Below are positions 32,107-43,267 of a stretch of 64,000 nt of DNA, in pieces. Position 1 is the first letter of the stretch; the number at the start of each line of letters is the position of its first letter. Position numbers and translations under genes: made by a program. Origin of the DNA: Cololabis saira (taxonomy: Eukaryota > Chordata > Actinopteri > Beloniformes > Belonidae); the NCBI RefSeq assembly GCF_033807715.1, contig NC_084609.1, forward strand, positions 34,210,850 to 34,274,849, written 5' to 3'. The notes beneath the pieces were generated by a model, which was not told the DNA's origin, did not search any database, and saw only the letters and a list, made by a program, of their open reading frames with translations.

Positions 32107-32588
32107 CACTTAGTCACATGCATATACACACACACACACACACACACACATAGACATACACACTGGCTTGTTCACCTGCATGCTGGCTCTCTAGTTTTTG
32201 GGTGTAGGTAGCGGTAGCGATAGCTTAGCTCAGACTGCGATCAGATCTCAAGATTTAGGTCGATTGCTGTTATTGTTTTGGTTGGCTCCGTGCCGGTTTC
32301 GTGCTTTGTTTTGTGGTTTTTTGTTGCAGATTTCTAGTGCTTGACGTGTGTCTCCGTGTGTTCCTGCTTCCTGGATTGGCAGTGGATGTCGTCACCCCCC
32401 CCCAAAAAAAAAAAAAAAAAACACTGGGTTTGTATGTGTATATTTATGTATGTGTACGCATATGTATGCATATATATATGTATATATATTAAATATAGTA
32501 ATAATGCACATATATTTACTTTTGGTTTCTACCGTCATGGTATCAATCATTAATATGTGTGCAAACAAGGTAAAAAAAAAAAAAAAAA
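30678..32588 (+). other. GC- and G-rich 3' UTR of LINE copy B
   Basis: The plus strand is packed with G-runs from 30678 to about 31500, and more moderately to 32010, with potential G-quadruplexes. Long overlapping open frames here are compositional and are not genes. (CA)n tracts lie at 32044-32104 and about 32126-32150. A run of C then A follows at about 32393-32421. The end is ACTAAATATA-like sequence and a poly(A) tail at about 32573-32588. Confidence 0.85.
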
Positions 32589-32840
32589 GAAAATGGGCGG
32601 GGCGTGGAGCGCAGAGCTCCGCAGAAGCTGGTAACCCGTTGCTGTGTTGTAGCTGCAGCAGCTCCACACACAACAGACGTGGGGAAAAGATCGCTAATGG
32701 TTTAACTTTTCAATGGTTTCCTGCTCGGAGGCAGAACCACGCAGGCCAAGTATCTGATACAACAAAGTAAAAGAGTGAAAGAGTCGTCGGCTCGCTTGGA
32801 TCGCGGCTGTAACGACCAAATATAACCTTCCACACAGTAA

Positions 32841-32981
32841 AGCCTGAATTATGGTTCTGCGTTAAATCGACGCAGACCTACGGCGTAGGGTACGTGGCGA
32901 CGCGCAACGTACGGTGCGTGTCGCCGCGTACCCTACGCCGTAGGCTCTGCGTCGATTTAACGCAGAACCATAAATCAGCCT
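32841..32981. mobile_element. Palindromic Harbinger-like MITE (141 bp)
   Basis: It opens AGCCTGAATTATGG and ends CCATAAATCAGCCT, with TAA at 32838-32840 and 32982-32984. It sits at the same place in the host transposon as the copy at 6859-6997. The copy at 1-955 shows the site without it. Confidence 0.87.
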
Positions 32982-33769
32982 TAAACCACAAACACTCACA
33001 CAGACCGGGTCGGATCAAAACACAAGTTTTATTCCCCACTTCGCCAGCTAAACGCAGTTGCTGGCCAGCTCTCTGCGGTGCAATTAACCCCATTCTTCAG
33101 ATAAAACTAGTTTGTTGAGGAAAAAATATTAACTCTTATTTGTAGCTGCAGGGGAAGAAAATAATCTCACGAGGAAAACAAAAATATTGCTCACGCCTCG
33201 GAGCCTCTTCACCATAATATAGCAGTCAAAAAAAAGAAAAGAGAAGTAAGAGGGATACAAAACATGTACTGTATGTTGTACTATTATACAAATTTATTGA
33301 AACACATGGCGAGTCAAACATTTACCAAAGCAGCTCCCAAACACTCCTAAACAAGGTAGCCGGAGACGGTGTTTCTGCAGAACTGCGGCAGTAATCCCTT
33401 ATAAAGAGTGGCGCTCCGACGAGGAGCTCCATGCTTTAGTAGGGATTTCATATGAATCCAGACCGTTAATAATAATTATTTTCTCCATATACCGCACCCT
33501 GGCTTCCTTGTTTAAGGTATCCCGGTAAATTCCAGTTCCTTTCCAGCAGTTTAACATCTTTTTTTTTGCGTTCCGTCTGTTCACTTGGTGAAGCAGAAAA
33601 GCGTCCCGTCTTCTCTCATCAAAACAAATGCACGCGACGGGACAGGAGTTTTCCTGCAGTACGCACTGGTGCTCATGGGAAACGTTGTGTTCTTTCTGGT
33701 AAAACAATACCGCTTTTGTCCAAAAGATACCGCCAAACTCAGAAAAGCTGAAAGTTACGTTGTGCTGCT

Positions 33770-34730
33770 TTAACCTGGGGGTTATACTGGATTCAGGACT
33801 CAGTCTTGACAAACAGATAAGCTCTGTTGTTAAAAACAGTTGTTTATTAGCTACGTAACATCTCCCACCTTAAATCGTTTTGAACCAATAATAACTTGGA
33901 AAAAGTAATCTGCGTATTAATTACATCTCGCTTTGATTACTGCAATTGCCTCTACCTTGGCCTCCCCCAGTCTTTATTAACATGCCTGCAGTTGGTCCAA
34001 AATGCTGCAGCAAGACTGCTGACTGGTACCAGGAACCGTGGACATGTCACCCCTGTCTTGGCTTCCCCGCATTGGCTCCCCATATATTTTAGAATTAAGT
34101 TTAAAGTTTTACTTGTGGATTTTAGGGCTCTAAATGGGCAGGCCCATGCTCATATCACTGACCTTCTTCAGTTCCAGTCAGCCACCAGTCCCTGAGGGGT
34201 CCTCTAGTCAAAGAAAACTACCTGTGCCGCGGTCACGGCTGAAGTTGAAAGGTGAGCTGAAAGGCCGTTGCTGTGGAACCAGTTACCCTTAGACATCCAA
34301 TGTGCCCCCACTATCTCCACCTTTAAGATTAAAAACTTACCATTGGGCCGGAGCTTCGGGAGCTGCATGCTGGCCTGCGGTCCCCACCCCCGGTCATCCC
34401 GTTGCTGCTTCCACCTGCCTGCTGTGTGCTGTTGATGTCCCCGACCCCCAGTCTGGTCCTCGGCAGGAGGGTCCCCCCTTATGAGCCTGGTCCTGCTCAA
34501 GGTTTCTTCCCTCCTAAAGGGGAGTTTTTCCATGCCACTGTTTGACTTAAGGCTTTCCTCCCACTATGGGAGTTTTTACCTGCCATTGTTTATGTAATAA
34601 CTGCTCGGGGGTTATGTTCTGGATCTCTGGAAAGCGTCTAGAGATAACTTTTGTTGTATTAGACGCTATATAAATAAAATTGAATTGAATTGAATTGAAT
34701 TGAATTTAATTGAATTTAATTGAATTGAAC
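33770..34730 (+). pseudogene. L2 LINE, third piece: reverse transcriptase end and 3' UTR
   Basis: It resumes NLGVILDSGLSLDKQ and later shows SRFDYCNCLYLGLPQ, LQLVQNAAARLLTGT and LASPHWLPIYFRI, the conserved L2 C-terminus, with frame breaks near 33860. The 3' UTR carries the family landmarks CCTAAAGGGGAGTTTTTCC and GACGCTATATAAATAAA and ends in a (GAATT)n tail at about 34680-34730. Confidence 0.87.
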
Positions 34731-35135
34731 CTCTATTCACTAGCTTTCCCAGTCCCCTAATCCTGTCATTTCTTGCATCTGAGTTTTTAGGTCAAATGTG
34801 ATTTATTTGTTGTCACTGAAAGTTCTTTCCTTCTTTTTTTGAGATTATTATTATCATGTATTTTCATTCACGTTCATACATTCATGTATTTGGTCAGTAA
34901 TATCTCTGTTTTAAATGTGCTTTATAAATACACTTTACTTAATTACTAACTCTCAGCCCTTTTCTCATTTTCTGTTTCTGAGATTAAAAACATTACATTT
35001 TGTGAACAACAGAGTTTTACTGCACAAACAGGAAGTTGAATATCTTGAACAAGCAGAAAGAGACTCGGCCTCTAAGTGAGTCTGGTTCCTGTAAATGTGA
35101 AGAAGCTCAGAGGTGAAACTGTCCTGCAGAGACAC
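34731..35135. other. Unassigned sequence
   Basis: AT-rich, with no frame longer than noise. I see no recognised repeat, only a spacer between the L2 tail and the Gypsy LTR. Confidence 0.5.
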
Positions 35136-35398
35136 GTGTCGTCTGTCATATATGCAATATATATGTATGCTGCTGCACCTTTGGGCAGTGCTGCGTTGCC
35201 AGGGTTACATCACTGCAGTGCTGTAAACAGATCCAACGGGTGACGTAATGGTTATAATAGTCTACTACTGGCTTCCTGTTGTTTTTACACCTGCCTATTG
35301 AAGTTCTGAGTAAACTATCAGATCGTACAATTTGTGTAGAGCTATTGAAAACCATTACATGGTGTCAGAAGTACCGACGGACACATCGCTTCAGAAAA

Positions 35399-35548
35399 AT
35401 GGCAAAGTTTAATCCCCCGGACAGTTTTGCATTTGACCGCCCAAGTAAAAACAGCGTTTCCAGCAGGTATCGTCTGGCGACAAAACTTAACAAGGAGGAC
35501 GGCGAAGTTCAGGTCAGTTCCCTGATATATGCTACAAAATCCCTTTGA
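35399..35548 (+). pseudogene. Gypsy I gag, N-terminal remnant
   Basis: It reads MAKFNPPDSFAFDRP and later LATKLNKEDGEVQVSSLIYA, the conserved beginning of a fish Gypsy gag with an internal deletion between the two blocks. A stop follows at 35546. It is too short to be functional. Confidence 0.75.
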
Positions 35549-35678
35549 GGAAACGTTAGTTTGCATCTGAAGATCCACATACTTCACGCCACTGGAGTTA
35601 GAAGCGTTAATACGTGCATATGGCGAGTATGAGAGCATATTTTGAAAAAAAAAATGAAATTTTATTGTCAATTAGATC

Positions 35679-36841
35679 AGGGCCGTCAATTGGGTACGGC
35701 AGCTGCCACACCTCGACTTCAGGGGAGAATGTAAATGTTTTTTTTTTAATACATTTATGGAATTACTCTGTATCTATTTGTATTAATGTATTCTATTACT
35801 TCATACATATAAAATAACTACAAATGCATATCAGAACAACATGATGGATTTCAGTAGGTATTATCTATCCCAACACTTGTACCCCCCCCTCATATCTTGA
35901 AATGTCCCAGCGTCCCTGACGACAGTGGTCGCTATCAATCTCGTTTTTACTGCGCTCTGCAGATATAATATATGTCCTGCCATTTTCTTTCTTTTTATTT
36001 AAATTGATTTATTTTATTATATTTATGTTACTTATGTAATGACTTATGCACTTCATCCACTTTATGTCTCATAATGTATTTGTTTATTTAATTCCTTGAT
36101 GCCTGACTGTCCACGGTCAATGTTCTGACTGTAATTGGAACTTTTAAATAAAGTTTTAAATAAAGTTAAAAAAAAGTGCGCTCTGCAGTGTTACTAACTT
36201 ACAAAAATTAAAATGAAGCAGACAACCACGCAATAAAAAAAAAAGAAAGAAGGCAAGTGATGGGTCCAGAATATATTAACGAGGCTGTTAGCCACTGATG
36301 GATTAATTATGCAAGTTCATCTCAAAGTAAGATATAAATCCTCTTATACATCTGTTTAAGGGAAATATTTGACTTTTTTTTACTCTCCCTCTCCTTTTTG
36401 CATTTGGACTTTAACTGTTTGAAGTTAAACTGGGATGTCCCTGTGATATTGTTGCACTGACATAGTGAATAAAATACGTTGCGTTTGTCAGATACGCCTT
36501 TTCTGCTCTCTAACTCTGCCGCTTGCTGTCCGTGGTGCAGAAAACGGATGCGTATTGCGTAAAGACCCATTGGCTGAATTGACGCCACTGAGGGAGGAGA
36601 CAGAGAGAAACTCCAGGTTCGCTGAAATAAACCTGGTACCGACCAGGTTAGATTCAGAGCGTCTGTTACTACGGTAACTGACCGAGAGCTTAAGTTACCT
36701 CTCTTTGTGAAACAGGCTAGAGTTACCTCTCTTTCTCTGGTTTGAGTTACCTCCCTTTGTGAAACGGAAAACTCAGAGTTTCCCTCATTTCAGGGTTAAC
36801 AGGCTCAGAGTTCTCACTAAATCTGCTTTGTGAAACGGCCC
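35679..36841. other. Inserted or decayed transposon sequence within Gypsy I
   Basis: CAGGGCCGTCAATTGGG at about 35679 looks like a hAT terminus, and CTTTGTGAAACGGCCCC at 36825-36841 like the end of another DNA transposon family. I could not find partner ends for either. A small retroposon (35963-36176) lies inside. There is no coding sequence. Confidence 0.4.
35963..36176 (+). mobile_element. Short retroposon with poly(A) tail and 12-bp TSD
   Basis: TGCGCTCTGCAG is duplicated at 35951-35962 and 36177-36188. The 214-bp insert ends AAATAAAGTTAAAAAAAAG. It has no A/B boxes, so it is more likely a 5'-truncated LINE 3' end than a tRNA SINE. Confidence 0.82.
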
Positions 36842-38361
36842 CAGGAAAGGTGTCCAGCCCTGAAATCAATGTGCAACAAATTCAAAAAGGTGGGTGACTG
36901 GGAGGCAAAATGTCATACTAAAGCAGTCAGAGAAGTGACAGAGACAGAGAGTGTTTCACAGACCCCATACTTCCTGGGTGCAGTCATACAAACAAACAAA
37001 GAGGATGAACAGTTAAGACTGTCATTGGAAAGACACCGGTGAAAGAAAGTGAAAGAGAAGATACTGTGCATGGAGGAGAACAGTGTCATTGAAAAGCTGA
37101 CAGAGCCTACAGACTGGTGTGCACCGATGGTGCCAGTTCCACGAAAGAATGGCAAAGTGTCCATCTACGTGGATCTGAAAAGGCTAAATGAAGCTTTGAG
37201 GAGAGAGAGGTGCGTCCTCCCAACTGCTGGAGGAAATAACTGCAAAGCTGAGTGGCGCAACAATCTTCACATCCCTTGACGCTGCCTCAGGGTTTTGGCA
37301 GATACCTCTACACCCCGAAAGTAGCAAGATGACCACCTTCATAACTCCCTTCGGGAGATACTTCTTCAAGCGACTCCCATTCGGCATCACAAGTGCCCCG
37401 GAAATATTCCAACGCAAAATGGCTGAAACTCTAAATGGTCTTCATGGAGTAGCTGTCTTTATGGACGATATTTTTGTTTATGGAAACACTCCAGAACAAC
37501 ACGACCAGTACCTCAGCAAGGTGCTGGAGAGGATTGAGTCAGCTGGATTGAAGTTGAACAAAGACAAGTGTGTGTTCAGACAGGAACAGCTTCATTTCCT
37601 TGGCCAGGTGATCGACAAAGCAGGAGTGAAGCCCGATCCGGAGAAAGTCAAGGCAATCAGAGAGTTGCTGTCACCACAGAGAGTGGCGGAGCTGAGACGT
37701 GTTCTAGGCATGTTCACGTACCTGGGAAAATATATCCCAAATCTGTCAACAGTGGGCCAACCACTGTATGAACTGTTGAGATCTGAAACTGCATGGATGT
37801 GGGACCACGCACAGCAGGATGCGTTCCAGCGCATCAAAGACATCCTATCTACTTCTCCAGTTCTGAAATTCTACGATGTGAATCGTCCTACTGCGGTGTC
37901 GGCTGACGCTAGCAGCTATGGCAATCGGTGGCGTGCTGCTGCAGCAACACAACGGTGACTGGAAACCGGTGGCCTATTGTTCACATCGTGTGTCTGACGA
38001 CGAAACCAGATACGCTCAGATTGAGAAAGAATGCCTGGCAAGCGTCTGGGCATGTGAAAAGTTCGAGAAGTACCTTGTGGGCCTTGAAAACTTTAGGTTA
38101 GTGACTGACCTCAAGCCCTTGGTTCCACTGATGACCAAAAAGGATCTGGACAATGTTCCAATACGGTCCCAGAGACTGCTAATGAGACTAATGAGATTCA
38201 AACCAATGGCTGAATATGCACCGGGCAAGACCTTGACTGTGGCAGACACCCTGTCACGTAGCCCACTACAGTGCACAGTGGACGTGATTGACACTCACTC
38301 GGAAGTTGAGTTGTCAACTACATGCCAGCTACACCACAAAAGCTTACATAAGAACAGCTGA
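36842..38361 (+). pseudogene. Gypsy I zinc knuckle, reverse transcriptase and RNase H
   Basis: A decayed CCHC knuckle (MCNKFKKVGDWEAKCHTK) leads into a protease fragment FLGAV, with most of the protease deleted. Reverse transcriptase follows: DWCAPMVPVPRKNGKVS, TPFGRYFFKRLPFGITSAP and FMDDIFVYG. RNase H shows VADTLSRSPL at its end. Frames change near 37250, and one extra base near 37921 separates RT from RNase H. Confidence 0.87.
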
Positions 38362-38411
38362 CAGTAACCTTCAGATGCTGCTGCAATACATCAAGTCAGG
38401 GTGGCCAGACT

Positions 38412-39035
38412 ATGTGGCCAACGTTCCATACAGAGTACAATGGAATCGTCACAAGAGGATATCGCATGTTAATCCCAAGCTCTCTAAGAGCGGAAGTCCT
38501 AGATCAGATCCATGATGGACATCGGGGTCTGACAAAATGCAGAAAGTGGGCTAACACATCAGTGTGGTGGCCCGGCATCTCATCTGACATCAAACAGAAA
38601 GTCCAGACTTGTCAGGTTTGCCGTGAGATGAGACACACACAGCGCAAAGAGTCCCTCATCTCGACTCCTCTACCTGACCGGCCCTGGAAAAGACTTGCTA
38701 TTGACCTGTGTGAATATAACAAGCACACTTACCTCGTCGTGTCAGATTACTTCTCCATGTTTCTCGAGATACTCCACATGCCTACAGTCACTGCCTCACA
38801 GGTGGTGATAAAGCTAAAGACTGTTTTTGCAAGGTTCAGTTGCCCAGACCAGGTGGTGAGCGTCAACGGTGGCCAGTTTGCATGTGAGGAGTTCCCAGAG
38901 TTTGCAAAAGAGTTCGACTTTCAGCACATTACGTCAAGTCCCCATAATCCACAAGGGAATGGACATGCGGAGAGAGGAGTTCAAATCGCAAAAACGATTC
39001 TTCAACAGAAAGACTCTCTTCTCGCTCTTATGTGC
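38412..39035 (+). pseudogene. Gypsy I integrase, truncated
   Basis: It contains VWWPGISSDIKQKVQTCQVC (zinc-binding half), AIDLCEYNKHTYLVVSDYF (first catalytic Asp) and NPQGNGHAERGVQIAK (catalytic Glu). The second catalytic Asp is replaced by Asn (VSVNGGQF). The frame runs into Gypsy II sequence at LLALM-CYV, so the C-terminal third is missing. Confidence 0.85.
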
Positions 39036-39720
39036 TATGTTCGTGTTCATTTACCTTGATGACGTTTTGGTGGCCAGTTCCTCAACAGAGGAGCATTTGG
39101 CACATCTGAAACTAGTCTTTCAGAGGTTAGATGAACACGGCCTTATTGTCAACCCGGCTAAGTGCCAGTTCGGCTTGCCGATTATTGATATTTTAGGGCA
39201 CCAGATTTCAGCTCAGGGTGCAGTTCCACTGCCGTCTAAGGTACAAGCGGTGGCAGATTTTCCCCGCCCGGCCTCGGTTAAGGCGCTGCAGGAGTTTTCG
39301 GGTATGATTAATTTTTCCTCCCTCGCGCCGCCCACCTCCTGCAGCCACTTTATGGAGCCTTGCAAAAAAAGAAAGGCTGTGACCCAGTGGACTGGACACC
39401 TGACCGGCTCCCAGCTGAGCCTCCTACTGCCGACCGCCACGGACCGGTCGACCGGAAGTAACGGACCGTCATTAAGCGCAGCTAACGGCTCCTCCATTAC
39501 CACTTTTGGGACTCGGTCAGTGACTGTTTCCACGGACGTCGGTTTGACAGAGACTTTGTCATCGCCAATGTTGCTGTTCCTATTATCGGTGCTGATTTTC
39601 TGTGTGCTAACGGTTTGCTAGTGGATGTTGCAAACCGCCGATTGATCAATGCAGTGACTTTTATGACTTTCCCGTGCGAGACCGGGGGTTCTGGGCCGCT
39701 TGCACACGCTAGTTTTTTAG
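39036..39720 (+). pseudogene. Gypsy II duplicated RT segment and protease fragment
   Basis: FVFIYLDDVLVASSS (RT motif C) up to GHLTGSQ is nearly identical to 40258-40634, apart from a small deletion near 39312. The following NGPSLSAANGSSITTFGTRS and, out of frame, IIGADFLCANGLLVDVANR are retropepsin-like protease sequence; the catalytic DTG segment is missing. Confidence 0.82.
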
Positions 39721-39739
39721 CAGCAGACAACGTGTTCCA

Positions 39740-41090
39740 ACGTGTTCCCGCGTCTGATTAAACCTGTCTTTTCCACCACGGCAACCAGGCACGGCGTCGA
39801 GCATTACATCACCACCCCAGGGCCCCCGGTTTTTGTGCATGCTCGTCGTTTAGACACACAGAAGTTAGCCATTGCTAAAGAGGAGTTTGCCTCTATGGAG
39901 CGTTTAGGCATAGTTAGATGCTCCAAGAGCCCCTGGGCTTCCCCGCTTCACATGGTACCAAAGGCAGATGGTTCGTGGCGCCCGTGTGGGGATTTCTTAA
40001 CAACGTCATAGTGCACGACCACTATCCAGTCCTGCACATCCAGGATTTTTCTGCGCATTTAGCAGGGACAACCATCACACTGTACTAAACCTGGTTATGG
40101 GAACCTGGTTACCACCAGGTTCCCATGAGAGCAGAGGATGTGCCTAAGACTGCTGTAATTACCCCATTTGGGCTTTTTGAATTTCTGCCCTTTGGCCTCA
40201 AGGGGGCAGCGCAGACCTTCCAGAGGTTGATGGAATCTGTGTTGCGAGACCTCACGTTCGTGTTCATTTACCCTGATGACGTTTTGGTGTCCAGTTCCTC
40301 AGCAGAGGAGCATTTGGCACATCTGAAACTAGTCTTTCAGAGGTTAGATGAACATGGCCTTATTGTCAACCCGGCTAAGTTCCAGTTCGGCTTGCCGATT
40401 ATTGATTTTTTTAGGGCACCAGATTTCCACTCAGGGTGCAGTTCCACTGCCGTCTAAGGTACAAGTGGTGCCAGATTTTCCCCGCCCGGCCTCGGTTAAG
40501 GCGCTGCAGGAGTTTTCGGGTATGATACATTTTTATAACCGTTTCCTCCCTCGCGCCGCCCACCTCCTGCAGCCACTTTATGGAGCCTTGCAAAAAAAGA
40601 AAGGCTGTGACCCAGTGGACTGGACACCTGACCGCATCAGTGCCTTTGAGGGTGCTAAGTCTGCCCTGGCCAATGCAGTTCTTTTAGCTCACCCTTCACC
40701 TTCGGCGCCCATTTCTTTGACAACCGACGCTTCGGACATAGCAGTAGGGGGAGTCGTAGAGCAACAGGTGGCAGGAGTTTGGCAACCTCTTTTTTCAGCT
40801 GCCAACTACGTGACAGTGAGCGAAAGTATAGTGTCTTTGACCGTGAGTCGTTGGCGCTGTACCTCACCACCCGTAATTTTCATTTTTTCTTGGAAGGCCC
40901 TTCATTCACGGCATATGTAGACCATAAGCCATTGATATTTGCAATGTCCAAGGTGACAGAGCCATGGTCCGCTCGCCAGCAGCGCCATCTGGCATCTGGT
41001 TCACCACGGACTTTCGGCACGTGGCGGGTAAAACGAACCTTGTGGCCGATTGCCTGTCACACGCGCTCGTGTGCCCTGTAAATCTGGGAG
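39740..41090 (+). pseudogene. Gypsy II reverse transcriptase and RNase H
   Basis: It reads ATRHGVEHYITTPGPPVF, MERLGIVRCSKSPWASPLHM, ITPFGLFEFLPFGLKGAAQT, then motif C as YPDD (the usual YLDD changed) and VNPAKFQFGLPIIDF. RNase H shows LTTDASDIAVGGVVEQQ and AYVDHKPLIFAMSK. Breaks occur near 40010 (stop), 40410 and 40800, and about 100 bp with RT motif A is missing around 40050-40110. Confidence 0.85.
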
Positions 41091-42171
41091 TTGATTTTTC
41101 TGCCATGGCTGCTGACCAGGCCATCGCAACTCTTAATTCTGCTGGTACCGGTCTCAGACTGGAGAACTTGGCGGTGGAGGTTGGAGGTCCAGCCGTTCTC
41201 TGCGACATCTCCACTGGTCTGCCCCGTCTGGTGGTCCCAGTTTTCTGGCGCCGGCGGGTTTTCGACTCAGTACACTCCCTCTCACACCCTGACATCCGGG
41301 CGTCGGTGAAGCTGGTTGGGGCCAAGTTTGTCTGGCCCAGCCTCCGCAGGGAGGTTAAAGAGTGGGCAGCCGCATGTGTAGCATGCCAGCGGGCTAAAGA
41401 CCACCAGCACACAAAGGCGCCCCTGGAACCGTTCCCGATTCCAGCCAGGCGGTTTGACCATGTCCACATCGACCTGGTGGGCCCTCTTCCTCCATCACAG
41501 GGTTATACGCACCACCTCACCATGGTGGACCGTACCACCAGGTGGCCCGAGGCAGTGCCCCTGTCCTCAACAGGGTCAAAAGATGTGGCGCGTGCTTTCC
41601 TGGGTGCCTAGGTCTCTCGGTTGGGTGTCCCGTCTGACATCACGTCTGACAGAGGCCCCCAATTTGTTTCAGAACTTTGGTCGTCGTTGGCAGAAGCTTT
41701 GGGAGTGCAGGTACACCGTACCACTGCATACCACCCACAAGCTAATGGCCTTTGTGAACGTTTTCACAGGTCCCTCAAAGCAGCACTGCGTGCTGCGCTC
41801 TCTGATGGTAACTGCATGGACCGCTTATCGTGGGTCATGCTCGGTTTGTGCAAAGTTCGGCTCCGCAAACTCGCCCAGCAAGCAGTTCCTTCGCATTGAA
41901 TAGTTTTTTGACCCTGGGGCCCATTCACCACTGTTTTCCGCGAGCATTCATCCCATCGGAGCTCAAGTCGGCTCGGTTTGTCTTCGTGCGGCATGATGCT
42001 CATCGTTCTCCTCTACAGCCTCCTTACGATGGTCCCTTTAAAGTGCTTGAGAGGGGCCCTAAGGTCTTTTTACTAGACCTAGGTGGCCGCAAAGAGCACG
42101 TTGCACTAGATAGATCGTGGACGCCCTCCTCTGAGGCCCCCTGTCGTTGCTTTAAAGGATGGACTTTCTAG
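41090..42171 (+). pseudogene. Gypsy II integrase
   Basis: It has SHPDIRASVKLVGAKFVWP, a CVACQRAKDH zinc-binding segment, HVHIDLVGPLPPSQGYTHHL (first Asp), ITSDRGPQFVSELW (second Asp) and HPQANGLCERFHRSLKAAL (Glu). The DDE triad is complete. A TAG stop at about 41609 and frame changes near 41880 break it. The C-terminal chromatin-side part (SARFVFVRHDAHRSPLQPPY) follows in another frame. Confidence 0.87.
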
Positions 42172-42340
42172 TTTACCACCTAAGACTGTTGTTGTTTTCC
42201 CCTCAGCGTCCTGCTCACGGTGATGCTCCTGTTGTGGTACAGGAAGGACGGCGCAGCTGTTATGGTCGGCTGATTAAGCCACCAGTGAGGGACTGATGGG
42301 CCCTTCCAGGACAACCTTCTGGGTGTTTTGGGGGGGGCTG

Positions 42341-42553
42341 TGTGGCGTACACAATTATGGACCTCGCACCCATCAGGGCTGTTCGGAAGGGGGCGTGGTC
42401 ACGGGGCATTTATGGTTGCTTAGCAACGCGTGTTCTGTTTGAGTTGTCAGCTGTTAGTTGTCAACTGTCAGTTTCTGTTGTCAGTTGGATTCCGTTGTCT
42501 GGGAATAAAGTCCTGTTTTACCAACCTCTGGAGTCGAGCTTCAGCCTGCCACA
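42341..42553 (+). mobile_element. Gypsy II 3' LTR
   Basis: 213 bp, starting TGTGGCGTACAC and ending CTGCCACA, with the TGTGGC/GCCACA terminal inverted repeat. A polyadenylation signal AATAAA lies at about 42505. A G-tract just upstream is the polypurine tract. Confidence 0.88.
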
Positions 42554-42714
42554 ACACCAAGGTTTGATCGATGAAGATTTCAACTAATCACGGTGTTTCT
42601 GATCAATAATAAAACCAATACAAATTTTGTCATTAACAATCATGTAGATTTGTCTACAGACACAAGAATGATCAAAGTTTGCAGGTAAATCAGAAGTGAG
42701 AATAAGTTCCTACC

Positions 42715-42860
42715 TTCTCCTGTTTGAGTCAAAAGACAAAGTTCAGGAGTGAAATCAACGTTTAAGTATTGATCCGGTTATCAGCAGTTGTTCTCCGTCC
42801 TCGGATCACCTCACCGGGCCCGTTTAACGCCTGTTCTTCCAAACGTGTCATGGCCGATTT
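42715..42860 (-). other. Possible 5' untranslated exon of the NLR gene
   Basis: On the minus strand a GC-rich start runs into TTTGACTCAAACAGGAGAAG followed by GTAGGAAC, a plausible splice donor. It has no coding potential. I link it to the NLR gene only by strand, position upstream of the first coding exon and resemblance to 5' leaders of fish NLR genes that I recall. The assignment is weak. Confidence 0.25.
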
Positions 42861-43267
42861 ACTTTCACTTTGACCGAGAGTCGGGTCGCGTCCACAGCAG
42901 CTGCTTGTGGGCGTTTCCTGGTTCAGTGCGACGTGTCCGGTAGGCTACGTGTGATAATAACGAGGCCGGTTTTAGGGGGGGAAGAGGGGGGCTGTGCCCA
43001 CCCAAACGTGCGTCCTGCCCACCCAATGGGGATGGGGGATCCTTTATTTTTTTTCTAATTTTATTTTTTTATATAGCCTATATAAAAAATATCACAAAAT
43101 ATCTGTACTGGTTCTGATTGGGTGGGCACTGCGCATCATTTTTAGACACAACAATGAACGCATACTGCAAAAGTTGTGTCTTTGCGGAGGGACCTGGCGT
43201 CCCAGCAAAATGAGCCCAACAGAGAAGTGTTCAGAACAGCACACGAGCACACAATGAGGGAGTATGA
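42861..43267. other. Unassigned sequence
   Basis: GCCCACCCAA repeated motifs near 42993 and 43012 and a T-rich stretch suggest an old DNA transposon. No paired ends were found. Confidence 0.35.

Larger units (their letters stand above)
21993..32588 (+). mobile_element. L1-like LINE (copy B), full length, carrying a hAT element
   Basis: A 16-bp duplication GAAAATGGGCGGGGCG at 21977-21992 and 32589-32604 brackets it, and a run of about 17 A precedes the right copy. Without the hAT element it is about 7.1 kb: 5' UTR (21993-22172 plus 25633-25680), ORF1, ORF2 and a very GC-rich 3' UTR. It is better preserved than copy A and belongs to a different L1 family. Confidence 0.93.
21729..33769 (+). mobile_element. 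TTAA-target DNA transposon, filled by later insertions
   Basis: The left part (21729-21992) matches 7235-7496 of the complete copy in reverse, and the right part (32589-33769) matches 6215-7240. Flanking TTAA is at 21725-21728 and 33770-33773. The 12-kb length is due to the L1 copy B inserted inside and to a MITE at 32841. It has no transposase of its own. Confidence 0.9.
35136..39035 (+). mobile_element. Ty3/Gypsy element I, decayed and interrupted
   Basis: A 5' LTR of about 220 bp ends in ACA at 35359. A primer-binding-site-like TGGTGTCAGAAG follows at 35360. A gag start comes next at 35399, then unrelated inserts (about 35545-36841) and pol. There is no 3' LTR of its own: at about 39035 it passes directly into a second Gypsy family. 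The LTR start (TGTCATATATGC) is approximate. Confidence 0.75.
39036..42553 (+). mobile_element. Ty3/Gypsy element II, rearranged, with 3' LTR
   Basis: The order is an extra RT segment (39036-39405), a protease fragment (39406-39720), the proper RT and RNase H (39740-41090), integrase (41090-42170), a G-rich polypurine tract (about 42329-42340) and the 3' LTR. No 5' LTR or gag is present. Its 5' side is fused to Gypsy I in the same orientation. Confidence 0.85.
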
